Of a stretch of 43,134 nt of DNA, positions 25,301 to 38,309 are shown in pieces. Below the pieces are notes generated by a model. It was not told the DNA's origin. It saw only the letters and a list, made by a program, of their open reading frames with translations, and made no database searches. Location: contig CAKKTI010000160.1 in assembly GCA_920105805.1 (NCBI GenBank), positions 1-43,134 of the forward strand, read 5' to 3'. How positions within the stretch are numbered: position 1 is the first letter of the stretch; every line of letters begins with the position of its first letter. Source of the DNA: Condylostoma magnum. Its lineage: Eukaryota; Ciliophora; Heterotrichea; Heterotrichida; Condylostomatidae. A program made the translations under genes and the position numbers.

Positions 25301-28300
25301 TCACAAATAGAATCACTAAAAGCCCTGATTCTACCCTGTGGGTTAGAAGAGATCAGATCAATTACTCTGTATTAGTTTATGCACACGCATGGAATGATGA
25401 TTTCTAACATTGTCAATTCATAAACTGTAAATCCTATATAAAGACAAATATGCGAGATTAATCTGGCTAAAACTCAGTTCTATGTACCGAAATTGCACTA
25501 TGCCAAATTCGAGAATGTTTTAGGGAGGAAGGGGGAAGGAATTGTAGATGATATGGTTTAAAATGAAATACAAAGACTGCAGATTTTGCTTTTTAGTGAA
25601 GGTGAGCGGTGTTTTGTTGATCCAAATAAAATTAAAATGAAGCACAGAGAGGAGCTTGAAAGAATGTACGGGATATTAAGCAGTAAGTTTAATGTGGCTA
25701 TGCAAAGCTTGATGGATAAACTGCCTTTAGTACTGCGGTATTAGAGGGCAAAGCTTATTTACTGCTACTGCTTGGATGTAATAAGAGATTTGTATTTTGA
25801 AAGTATTAAGGGATAAATTTGTAAGGTTAGATAAGAGACTAAAAGATTCGTTTAAGTGTTTCCCAGTGAGTGCTAAAAGAGTCTTGAAGGAAGTATAGAA
25901 ATTGAATCGATTTTAAGCTGTATTGGAATGGAAAGGGAGGAAATTAATTAATGAACACACTGAAATCCCTATATGCATGTTGCAACGCCAGATGAGAAGG
26001 AAAGAATAGAGAATTTAAGTGGGAAAGTAAGGGAAAAGAGTATAAGGTATGATACTTGCCTGTAAATAGAAAATAAAGATTGGCAATTTGACGGAAAATT
26101 GAAGTAAATTTTGTAATGTGATATAAGCAGACTTTGAATATTATAAGTTGCATTCTTTATTAATACATTGCCAATTGAACAAAAACATTTGCTATATATG
26201 TTAGATATTGGGAATTCTATATAAGATTATTGATAATTTAAGGAGTTCAAAGTAAAAAATGACAGTCTAGCTTCAATTTCTGTATAAAAAATGATGAAAA
26301 ATAATGATCCATAGGTAGCAATGTATAATGCTATTTAGTAAACTACTTAAGATGTTTTAAACATTGAAGACTATGCTTAAAAGCTATAGCCATAAAATCG
26401 ACTGAGATTTATGATCAAAAATGCTTATTGCTACTTTTAAAGCTTATTAATAGTAGTTATTCAATTCACTGAAAAATCACTAGAGTAATAAAGTGGATAT
26501 TCTAAGTAGATAATAAACTTTTTATAAAGATTAACAAGATCTAATAGTATGCATTACATACCTACTGGATTCTCTAGTAAAAAGAATAGTGATCCTTTAT
26601 GTAATTTTACTGAAGTAATGAAATAGTACTCTTATATTACTAACACTGCAAATAAATTAATATTGTCGCCTTGCTTTAGCAGTATTGAATGCTTAAATTG
26701 AGGATTTAGTGATTTAAGCTTGTAACACCGCATATAAGCTAAAAGAATGATTGATTAGCAATTCTTAGATCTAAATGATCATACAGATATGATTGAACTT
26801 ACTTTAGAGTAAAATTTCAATGAATTCTTAAATACTTAGCAGCATGTACTAGACTGATAAGTAAATGCTTTAAGACTAAAGCTTAGTATTTATATATGGA
26901 AAATGCAGGATCATTTTACTAATGATAAATTATACAAAGTTTATCAATAATGGTATAATGATACTATTATATATAACGCTAACTTATCTCAGAAATAAAC
27001 TGATCCTCCCTTAAACATATACTAAACTATACATAAACTTTTGAAATTGGAAGCTTATAATATAATATGCCGCTTTAGTATCAATTATCTTGAGAATCAA
27101 TTGTAATTTACATCAATAATGCCAGCAAAAACAGAAAAGAAATATGTAATATAAGAATACTTTTCATGTAATGTAGATTATGCTTCAAACGATGCAACAA
27201 CTTTTATAGGAGTTTTATAAAACTATCTGAATGTTATTAGAAATAAATGTACTATAGTAGAATCTCCAACTTGTGGAAAAGCTTTAGTATTTTCTCTAGA
27301 AATCATGGACAAATATACTAAAAGATTTGCAGGATAAATAATGAAATATGCAGAATTAGAATTTAGGTCAAGAGAAGAAAAAGCCTTATATACTATCAGA
27401 GAGCTATAAATTTTACTAGACAGGAAACAGTTATAAATTGAAGATATTCAACAATCTATAGACAATACAACTCTTAATTTTGATAGAATAGTAAACTCCT
27501 AACTTTCCTAAAAGGGAAATGCTTTAATCTACGAAAATGATCATATAAATAGATAACTAAAAGATTGGAAAGACAAATGAATTTCTAATGAGAATACACT
27601 AGGTAAAGAGATCTATAATAGGTATAGAGATGAGAACAACTTGAAAAATAGAATTATATAAGATTTGCTGTATAATAGAGAAAACTATAAAGATGTATTA
27701 AGTAAGAGACTAAAAAGCAATATGGAAGGAGAAAAAATGAATCTTTTGAGTATTTTGCTATCAGATACAATAACTAAATCCCAAAGGAAAAAATACGGAG
27801 GATTTATACAATAATAGGAAAGTAGCCATGAATACGCTATTGAGATAAGTAAACTTTAAGAAATTGGTAGCAATATACGAAAAAACAATCAATGAAATAG
27901 ACTTAAAATAAGAAAACAATACGATGATTAAGAATAAGACCTAAAAACTCAGTTAACATCAAATCAGTATCTTAAAACATAACTGTCTGAGTCTAAAAGG
28001 AGAGAGTAGTTACTAAGATAGGAGCTTTAGTTTACTCAATAAGCCCTGAATGCAGCTGACAAATTATCTGATAAACTTTAAACGTAAATTGAAGAAATGA
28101 AACAATAAAGGAGAAAATTAGAGCAGTATAAGGATAATAAAGGGAAAAGATTGGCTTAATTGGAAACTTAAATAAAGGATTATAAAAAGTTAGAGTTTGT
28201 TGATCCATAAAGACTTTAAAACTAAATTGCCTCCCATAATAAAAGGTTAATATAAATGAAACATGCTGAACAAGATTCTGAGTCATAGTATCAGCACTAT

Positions 28301-28621
28301 CATATTGTGTATTAAAGAAAGATAAATGATTTAAATAGAAAAATAAAGGCAGAAAAGAGGCTATCTAGAAAGGCTGAGGGGTAAATTGAAGATTTTTAAG
28401 AAAAAATGGAAAACATGGAAAGAGATCCTGATTAACTAACTTAATTAAGGAAAAGTAGGTACTATGAAATGATGAAAGAAATTGAGCTTTTGAATGAATA
28501 AAATGAAAAGTTAAGATTACAAGTGGATGGTTCTGCTGAAGATTTAAATATATCATAGAACTCATTACCCAGCATTTATAAAGATAGAGGCTCGTTGAAT
28601 GTAACTAAAAGAAGGCTTTAG
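22355..28621 (+). CDS. Very large coiled-coil protein (2088 aa), possibly CCDC162/DUF4549-like
   Basis: One frame from ATG 22355. It has an N-terminal charged coil, then a helical block (~130-240) with KSLKLYYKYGYFLQNSQFYE and NRVKWVYLLRPYDIWVKAQE. Long all-helical stretches include DYPNEMQLYLNLFELWRFRK near residue 900. The C-terminal ~500 residues are strong coiled coil. At 25949-25963 the frame contains TAA, TGA and another TGA, then continues with clearly coding sequence (HVATPDEKERIENLSGKVRE, CLQIENKDWQFDGKLKQ) without frame change into the second half, so these codons must be read as Q, W and W. The domain order recalls CCDC162/DUF4549 ciliary proteins; this is a weak memory match. The end is taken at TAG 28619-28621 after TKRRL; later in-frame TAA codons at 28628 and 28664 are alternatives. 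Confidence 0.75.
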
Positions 28622-28786
28622 ATTAGTTAATATTTATTAGGTATGTTTTATCAGAATATTGAATAATTTTACTTTATTTCACCCTTTATATTTTTCTAAT
28701 GATAAAAACATTATATCTTCATTTTTACAAAAGCTCAAATTAATTCATTTTTGCCTAAAATCTACTTTATGGGGCTATAGTAATAA

Positions 28787-29083
28787 ATGTATTTTAATCA
28801 ATTTCAACAGAACATGCCTTAAAACTACTAACAATAGCACTAAGGTTATGGATGCTTCCAACAATAGAACTTAAATAATCAAATGTAACTGGATAATAAT
28901 TATCCTCATAAGTAACAATAATTCAGAGTTGAATCTGCTCCAATACAAACGACTTAGATCTTTACGCCTGTGACACTACAAATGGACAATGGATAACAAA
29001 TGACGGTCCTAATTCCTATGAGTTTTCAATAGATGCCAATGCAGAGCAGAGATGGAAATCAACAGTTTAATTTTACTTGATAA
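28787..29083 (+). CDS. Small Gln-rich protein (~97 aa)
   Basis: Visible only with the reassigned code. From ATG 28787 the protein begins MYFNQFQQNMPQNYQQQHQG and stays rich in Gln, Asn and Met (MQLDNNYPHKQQQFRVES, MTVLIPMSFQQMPMQS). The Gln are spelled by a mixture of CAA, CAG, TAA and TAG, which argues for a real protein rather than chance stops. Prion-like, low-complexity composition of this sort is common in RNA-binding or condensate-forming proteins, but no domain is seen and no function can be given. It ends at TGA TAA (29078-29083); TGA may be a final Trp or the stop. It is convergent with the kinase gene, which ends 25 nt away. Confidence 0.55.
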
Positions 29084-29108
29084 CTAAGGTTTATTTAACA
29101 CTGAATCA

Positions 29109-30905
<1,797 letters not shown>

Positions 30906-30908
30906 TAT

Positions 30909-31673
30909 TTATACTAATTTAACCTTAATCGACAATCTTTGATAGCCTTCCTCCAATTCATCAGCTGCTTTTAGAAAATGCTTCTCTATTTAATCAATTG
31001 CCATATGAAATGGAAGGCCTTATTTTAGATCTCTGGTGCTAGTAGTTTACAGTATGAATTTAATTTCACTGTCATTCTCGCCCACTGTAAGCTATACTTT
31101 CTTACGCTCTGAAGAAATATCATAAATCCATATAAAGAACAGCTCCTCAGTACTTTGGCTTTAATTAAGGATAATTTCCCCTTATAGATTCCATATACTA
31201 AAGCCCCAGTCAGCATGTCTTCAAGTTCTTGAGTTCCATCCTCTAATTCCTTCTGAGTCCATAATAAACTCTTTAATTCCATGGTCTTATTTCAAATGTT
31301 TTATAACATCTCTTCCGTATCAATTGCATCCTTTAATTACGCAGGGTGTGTTGGGATTATATTAACAGTCTTCTTCATGTACAACGCGATCTTTTAAGGA
31401 AATTTACTCCTCACATTATGGATATTTACACTAAATTACTATATTTTCAAGCATTTGCTCTAAAATTAAGTTACGGAAATCTAAGTTTAAAGGGTTTCGG
31501 CATTCTGGGCAATTAGATAATTTCTTGGTACAAATTCCACACACTGAGTGTCCATTTTGGCACTGGATTATCGGAGGACTATAGTAGTCCATACATATAG
31601 GACATTCTAAAGAATTTCCTATACTGCTGGAAATTTTATAAGGAAAAGTTGCTTCAGTATCCGATCTTGCCAT
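30909..31673 (-). CDS. SIAH: SIAH/SINA-type RING E3 ubiquitin ligase (254 aa)
   Basis: RING: residues 24-58 with Cys24, 27, 38, His42, Cys45, 48, 55 and 58, reading CPICMDYYSPPIIQCQNGHS, nearly the animal SIAH pattern. Residues ~82-125 carry the SIAH zinc fingers (CKYPQCEEQI, HEEDCQYNPNTPC, GCNWYGRDVIKHLKQDH), followed by the substrate-binding domain to residue 254, ending GYQRLSIKVKLV. The length is slightly below animal SIAH (about 280) and the end falls where the family ends. The protein transfers ubiquitin to bound substrates with an E2. A TAG at codon 81, between the RING and zinc fingers, must be Gln. The stop is TAA 30911-30909; the kinase ATG follows after 3 nt in frame, so a RING-SINA-ankyrin-kinase read-through is conceivable. 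The 5' end is 18 nt from the divergent LRRC23-like gene. Confidence 0.92.
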
Positions 31674-31691
31674 TTTTAAGGAAAATTTTAA
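31674..31691. promoter_or_regulatory. 18-nt divergent spacer
   Basis: The start codons of the SIAH-like gene (minus) and the LRRC23-like gene (plus) are 18 bases apart, in an AT-rich stretch. Two promoters and leaders cannot fit here, so transcription must begin inside the opposite coding region or leaders must be almost absent. Confidence 0.4.
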
Positions 31692-32654
31692 ATGTCAGAG
31701 TCCGAGGAAGAGAAAACTTAGCCTAATTTAACGTAAGACATTATAAGAAGAAATCTTATGGAGTTTAGCAGGACAATGGAAGGAAACGCTTTTGCATTTA
31801 CTTAGTTGAGACTGGATAATAGAGAAATGGAAACTTTATGTAAGGAGTTAGCAAATTATGAGCATTTAAGACACATAGATTTTAGTGGAAATAAGCTAGG
31901 AAATGTCGATATTATAAGCAAAATTCCTAGTATTATGCATCTGGATGTGCATGGGAACATGCTGAGTAAATTAGACATTTTCACTAATGAAGAGCTTTTC
32001 ACTAATTTAATATATTTAGATATAAGCAGAAATAGGTTCAAAAGCTTACCTGCCTTGAAACTACCAAAACTATTAGAGCTTTATGCTAGTTCTAATGAAA
32101 TTGCAAATGTTGATGAGTTTTCAGGGGTCCCAGCATTAAAAGTACTGGATTTACGTGGAAATAGGCTTAAAAGCATGAATAATATAAAAAGTTTGCCAGA
32201 ATTAGCCGAACTCTATTTAGCTGATAATATTATTACGTAATTTACTGGACTAGAGGAGATCTAAACTCTTAAAAAGATTCATTTAAGGAAAAACCCTATA
32301 AAGCTGATAGATGAGGAAGCTCTGCCTGATTTACCTGAGCTGGAATATTTAAACTTAAGAGAGACTGAAATATCGACACTTGACTAATTGCAACCTTTAA
32401 AGGCTTATTCAAATCTTAAAAGTCTTAATTTATTGCAAACACCGCTAGTAAATGAGTATGATATAGAAGGAACTATAACAGAAATTTTGATTCTATACCC
32501 AAAGTTGTAGTTTGTAATGAAAGAAGAAGTGAATGATGATTTACTGTTAATTGCTTATAATACGGCGAGAGATAGATTTATATAGTAAGAAAGAGAAAGA
32601 AGAAAGGCGGCCAGATTGGCCAGGGAAGCAGAGGAGCAGGAAAATGAGGATTAG
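31692..32654 (+). CDS. LRRC23: LRRC23-like radial-spoke leucine-rich-repeat protein (320 aa)
   Basis: An acidic N-terminus (MSESEEEKTQPNLTQD) is followed by about eight SDS22-type leucine-rich repeats: HLRHIDFSGNKLGNVDII, NLIYLDISRNRFKSLPAL, ALKVLDLRGNRLKSMNNI, ELAELYLADNIITQFTGLEE. An LRR cap with LYPKLQFVMKEEVNDDL and a charged helical tail (RFIQQERERRKAARLA) complete it. Repeat number, cap and Arg/Glu-rich tail match LRRC23 (Chlamydomonas RSP15), a stalk protein of ciliary radial spokes; other axonemal LRR proteins are the main alternative. It ends at tandem TAG TAA (32652-32657); a TGA 21 nt further is the only other candidate. Convergent with the TBC gene, 119 nt apart. Confidence 0.75.
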
Positions 32655-32773
32655 TAAAGATTATTAGTAAAATTATGAGTGATTTTAATACAAATTGTTC
32701 AGGTAATTACATGTACTAGAATTAATTTTGTATATAAACACAATAAACTAATTCAAATCTATATTCACATACA

Positions 32774-35650
32774 CTATTTTTTCCTATACTCTTACAGATA
32801 CATTGCCAGCAACTTCTTTCTGTGCCCCAACGCTCCTTTTTTACCTTTGTTTTTAAGATCAATAGGCCCGTCTCTCTTCTTTATAACAAGTCTTTTTGCC
32901 CTAGATTCCCTTTATACGAAGCTTTCATCTCTTCTACTAAGATTTGGGGATTATCTTGACAAGGGCCTTGATTCATTCCTTCGGGAACTGTTTAAACTAG
33001 GAAGTCTTCCTCCCATGCTTCTTACTTTCCTGTGAGGAGTATTCGATCTAGGACGTTTCTCTGTTATTTCCGGCTGTGTAAAACTTACAATTTCTTACAA
33101 TTCCGGTATAAGCCTTCTGTTATAAGCTTGCTGTATATGAAGTTGAATAGGGCTTGAAATAGGGAAATAAGTTTAAGTGATTACGATTGAATCATTGTGG
33201 AGTTTCTCAGATTCTTTAGCTGTTATCTACGTTTTGTTTATTGGTAATAAGTATTTGTTCTCAGTAGCAATGCAGAATAAGGAGACTGATAGTAGAATTA
33301 TCTTGTAGAAAATGTAATCTTTCGTGAATTCTTAGTAATAAGGAACTTTCTAGAGGAATTATTCACATGAAATTGCTTGAATTTATACAAGTTCTGAAAT
33401 TGAGTACTCTTGAAGTCATTCTGGATAATTTAATGGGTTTATTTAAGCTGTAAATGTATTAAAAGTAATGTAGTTGATCAAATTCTACAGTATAGGCTCT
33501 ACTTTTGCAATCTAAAAGTTCCTTTTTCTTACATTTTCCGGTACTTAAATCTTGCTTCTTTAGTACTTTTACTAAATCGACTTATGCATAATTTGGCATT
33601 TCTAAGTTTATTTGATATCAAATACAATTAGCTTATAAGCTTTTAGAGCATTGAGTTAAGCCTACTCATGATTCTTCTGCATTGAATATATAATACATAA
33701 TTATAAGTGTAATTTGCAATAATATTTAGCTAACTTTAAAGACAAGGTCAATTCTTACATCATTATTTTTTCTAAATCTCATAAAGCGACACATCTCTCA
33801 AGAAACGTAATAGCACTGTCCAATTCTCCTAATCTTTAATAACAACAAGCCTCGTTATGTCATGTAAGATGCTAAACTATGTCTTCTTCAGGTAATTATA
33901 TTGATTCTATTTCCTAAAACATAACCAAAGCTTCTATTAAATCATTATCTCCTATATATGCTATTCCTTAATTAAAAAGATCAAGAGGAGTTATCTCAGC
34001 ATCCACAACTAATTTATCAGTTTTGTTGTTTTTCATATTAAATTTTTAAATATTAAATTACTCAATGAACTCTTGTGATAAGTTAAGAGGATCAGGAACT
34101 TCAATTAGGTTGTAGTAGGCTAAAAACTTAGAAAGTTGTACTGAGTAGTTTTTCCGTTTCTCGCTGATTTCTTCTATTTTCATCTTAGATTCAACGTATA
34201 TTAAGTATTTTTCCTAATGTGTCTTTTGGAGGATTCTTAACTCTTACTCAAGTTTAATCAATTTGTTTCTGAACATTTAAACGTCTTACTCGTTAATGTT
34301 GGTTTCTGATTAGTTGTTTTAGTAGTGATTTATGGATGATTCGCTGTTGGACTTAGAATAAAACAACCATCCTAGTAGCCCAGAGCGTTGTTTAGTCTGA
34401 GGCTTTATCTGTTATTGCATGTATTGAAGATTTTTTAAGTATAAGGTCTTTTACTCACACATATGATCAATTTCATTTTCAAGTCTTAAAACTTCCATGG
34501 AAGTTATCATCAGCTGCTTGCTTATTCCTTCTAGTTCTCTGTCTAATTTATCAATTTTGTTCTAGAATGCAAGAATATCATATCTGGTATAATCGTCGTA
34601 GTTCTGTAAGTTTTACTTAGCTTGTCTAATAGCTCTGATTTCTTATTCAGAATAAGTATGAGAACTCTCTGCAGTTTCCATCTTGACTCTTGTATGCTCT
34701 AAAAAGAACTAATCTTCCACTGTTTGCAGCTCTGATTCTGAAATATCAACCTTTCTTGCATTTTTTAGCAGTTTTTAATAATCTTTGTGCAATTATCTGG
34801 TATTTTACCTTAAAAACTATGCAATTTCATCTAATTCCATAGTGATTAGTATTGGCTCCAGTTCTCTCAGCAAAGCAATTGAAATTTTGTATATAGCCTT
34901 CCAGCCTTGTATGATAATAGAATCCCATACATAAAGCAGTGTTTGCATGGGAAAATAGTTAGTATAGAAAGTCAAAAGCCATCTAGAGAACAGCATTCCA
35001 GGTGTAACTCCGACTGATCTGAAATGCGAGTGTAATCTAGGAGCTAAAATCCTTATAAAATGTATCATTTAATGCTCACGCAGCTACAAATCAGGTAATC
35101 CAGGCCTAAACATATTTTCTAGATGATATTTGTTCATAATTTCAAGAATCAATCAAAAGGTATCCTACTCATTTTCTGTTACAATCAGAACCATTCCAGC
35201 TGTGAAGCTTAAGCCCTGGCAATAGCCCATACTAGGCTTTACATATGCGACTGCCATTAACACTCTTAGTAACTAATCAGACAGGGTTTAATTTGATGAT
35301 ACAAAGTAAGTTCTAGGTAAATCCTTAAGAATATCATCTTTAACATCATCTAGGTCAAAGCCGTCATAGGGAGGTTCCTTATTATGTATTTTTCAAGTAA
35401 TATAGTCGTAAATATTGGCAGTATCCGGGTAATTGAGAAACTTCTCCACTTACATTTGCACTTCTGTTGTGTGTAAAAACTACATTCAGAAATATTTACG
35501 ACACTTAGAAGGCATGTGGCACTTTCAAACGGATTCTTTCAAAAGTTTTCTGGATTTTACTTGATTTAAGTATAATCGATTCACTCTTGAAAGATTTGCT
35601 ATGTCTTAAGTTGTTAGAAATTAAACGATTTATGCGTCTAAAAGATTCAT
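32774..35650 (-). CDS. TBC-domain Rab-GAP with coiled coil and TPRs (958 aa)
   Basis: TBC domain ~85-280. The arginine finger is present (ILKDLPRTYF, Arg113) and so is the glutamine finger (VKPSMGYCQGLSF, Gln145). Later blocks are HFIRILAPRLHSHFRSVGV and FSRWLLTFYTNYFP, then WDSIIIQGWKAIYK. With both fingers intact it should stimulate GTP hydrolysis by a Rab protein. A coiled coil follows (~290-540), then TPR-like repeats (~550-660: LFNQGIAYIGDNDLIEALVM, NEACCYQRLGELDSAITFLE, HEQAQLNALKAYKL). A long C-terminus is rich in Arg/Ser/Lys. It stops at TAG 32776-32774. The ATG lies only 2 nt past the TAA of the TTLL3-like gene, in a different frame. In that upstream frame a TGA overlaps the ATG as ATGA. 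Confidence 0.88.
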
Positions 35651-35652
35651 TT

Positions 35653-37380
35653 TTAATTTATTATTAATTTTGTGAATTTACCAGTTGGAAGGGTTGGGTT
35701 AGACAAATGATCCAATACGACTGTTATAGTGTCATTTAAAACCTGTTTGACCAGCTTTTTTGTTACTTGCTGTTTATAAATTACAGTTGATTAGTCCATT
35801 GAAGGACTTGTGTTTACTTCAATTAATCAAACTTTTCAATTTGAGTCTATCATGAAGTCATAGCCCAATAGTTCAAAGGAGTTTTCCCTATGTTTTATCT
35901 TATTCTAAGCTGATTTTAAAGACATTGCAATTAGTTGTTTCAGTTGGGGTAGAAGTTGGTTAGTTCATAAGTCTTCGTTGAATGTTTCTATAAGGTAGTT
36001 TCGAAATTACCCAATTTCCCACATGCATTCATCTATTACACTGTTATTGAAATTCTAACTCTTTTTAATAACGGCGTTGTTGGTTAGATGTATGTACCTA
36101 TTTTCAAGATTATCTACTGTGTATTCCTCGGAACTAAATCTTAAGTAGCATTCGTCGAAAATTCAGCAGTTTAAGGGTTTTATACTGGTTAATAGAACTC
36201 ATTGGCGAATGTCAAACTTCCTGTTATATATGAGTAATGGGTTTTCTATATACTTTTGGCATATGTATCTATTGCAGGATCGGGAAAATGATAAAATTTC
36301 TTGTAGATTTGAAAGGACTTTGATACCTCTGCCTCTTGATTACTTCCCTGGTTTAATTATTCAAATATTGTCCTCTTGTAAAAGGTTATACTGCGGATCT
36401 ATTAGACTGAGGTTATTGATAAGTTCCCTGGCCTAGTCCTGTAATGTTGTTTTATCTGGAATAGTTGGAGTTTCTTTTATTATAAGTTGTAAATACTTTT
36501 AATCCTAGTTTGATATAATTTATTAATCATAGTCTAAAATGCTAAATGAATTTGTATTATCTTATAAATAGCATATATAATTATTTACTACTTAAATCGC
36601 TATATAAAGCTAGTAATTGTGTACTATTTAATCCTTTGCACTATTTCTCAAAATATTAATCGCTTTATTTACAACAAAATGCACAATAAACTGCTCCTTT
36701 TCACTTTTAGAGATCAGATTATAACAACGTGGGAAAAAGGAACTGTAATCAAATTTTTTATATTCTTTAAGATTTTTTGCTAATTATTCCTTTGTAGCGA
36801 TACTTCTTATATTCTAAAAGTGATTGTATAAGGATAATTTTCTACAGTGGTTAAATTTAGAATAGTAACTTCATTTCAGGTCAAAATTCTAAGCATATTT
36901 ATTCTTTATTTCAATCCATCCTCTTTTAAGCAAGTTTTTCCTAACTTACCCGTACTCTCCATCAATTATAAAGTACTTTGCATTCTCCTGTGTATTCAGA
37001 TTTCCCAATGACAACGTTTTCATAAGTGAAGCTTTAGCTACTCTTCCTTTTCTTATATTTTTCTACTGAGGAATCTAGGGAGTCGTTTATACCACAACAA
37101 CTTTCTAGGGAGGGGAAGGATCAGGTTTGAATATTGGTTATGTCAACTGCATGCTTTACATCTTAATTGGCCTAGGATTCAATGTAAATCTTTATGCTTT
37201 TGGTTAAAACTCAGTGCTTTTGCATATGTTCAGTTTATTATTTGCAAAGAATTTCCTAACAGGGGATTCGTTCTACTCGAAGTTGATTTATCTCATGTTT
37301 CTTTTCGCTCATTGGGGACTAAGACTGCAGATTTATCTGATGAAAGGAGCTGGAAATCTTTTCAATTTACCTTCTAACAT
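35653..37380 (-). CDS. TTLL3: TTLL3-like tubulin glycylase (575 aa)
   Basis: After a disordered N-terminus of ~150 residues, the TTL ATP-grasp fold shows KYFIIDGEYGQVRKNLLKRG, then WIIKPGNQSRGIKVL (~340), IENPLLIYNRKFDIRQWVLL, ECYLRFSSEEYTVDNLENRY, IHLTNNAV and KVWLIEVNTSPSMDQST (~518). The NTSPSM-x-x-ST ending followed by a VLNDTITVVLDH helix, together with the YIENPLLIYNRKFDIRQW block, is typical of TTLL3/8. These add the first glycine to tubulin side chains in cilia; a glutamylase is the alternative. The W of WIIKP is a TGA codon (36363-36361), strong evidence for TGA=Trp. It ends at TAA 35655-35653, two bases before the TBC gene's ATG. Confidence 0.87.
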
Positions 37381-37779
37381 AACTTATTAATAGTCCTGCT
37401 ACATATTTCTTTGAATATGAATATAACCAATTTTTATAAGATTGAATTGATTATATATTAGCCTTATAAAAGAATGTGTTGTTAAGGGAATTTTATTGTA
37501 ATGAAGTTGGAGTTTGTAATTAGAAGGGTATAAGTTATGTAGAATTAGTAGTATGAGATAAGTACACAAAACCATATCTTTCATTAGATTATCTGCAATT
37601 GTTGAAATTTATTGTGCAATCTAGTATACTTCATAAAAATGATTTATTGGGAAAGGGTTGAATAAAATATATAAAAGAATAATAATAAAGAAAATGATTA
37701 CAATAGCATTAATATTATAAACTCCTTATAATATAAATTACTATATAAGAATATTAGTTATAATCAATAAAGATTTATA
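37381..37779. other. Gene-free AT-rich spacer (~400 nt)
   Basis: Upstream of the TTLL3-like gene. I see only AT-rich sequence without a convincing frame, RNA gene or repeat. From here to the right edge the gene density drops sharply. Confidence 0.5.
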
Positions 37780-38100
37780 ATGAAATAAGTTTATACGAAG
37801 AAGGATTAATAGATCTGTTAGAAATAAATGCCAGATGAGTTTGAAGTAATCATATGGTAATTTGTATTTAGTATACTTAGATGTTATAATTACTGATCTT
37901 ATTCTGTAGAAATATTGCTATATGGATTGCCTTTCAAAGGATCAGAAACTAAAGATCATTGTAGTATTGCATAAAATAAGGTAATTGATAAAAGAAAAGT
38001 GCCATTAAAGTGTGATTTTAGGAAAATAAACTTGTGCATAAGAACATTATTCCATTCTTTATATTTAGTCCTATGCATCATATGGAAATCAAAACTATGA
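37780..38100 (+). pseudogene. Relic of a protein kinase C-lobe
   Basis: In one frame the translation contains YWSYSVEILLYGLPFKGSET followed by KDHCSIAQNKVIDKRKVPLK. This is like subdomains IX-X of a Ser/Thr kinase (DIWSLGVxLYxxLxGxxPFxG, then a short linker and a KVPF-type motif). Neither ATP-binding loop, catalytic loop nor DFG is seen upstream, and downstream similarity fades. Most likely a decayed fragment of a duplicated kinase gene. The match is by eye and short, so it is tentative. Confidence 0.35.
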
Positions 38101-38309
38101 AATTAAATAAGCATTGGAGCTATAAGTTGTATATTTCTTTGCAATATTTATTGTAAAATGAAAGGTTAATTAACTCAGGTTTTTAATTCACATAAGACAA
38201 CTAATTAATTCTAATAGTTCTTCAAATGATAAAAACATTAAGATCACCTTTAAAAATCATATAGAGTATCCATATATTGTAGTTTGACATAATAAAATGA
38301 AACTAACCA

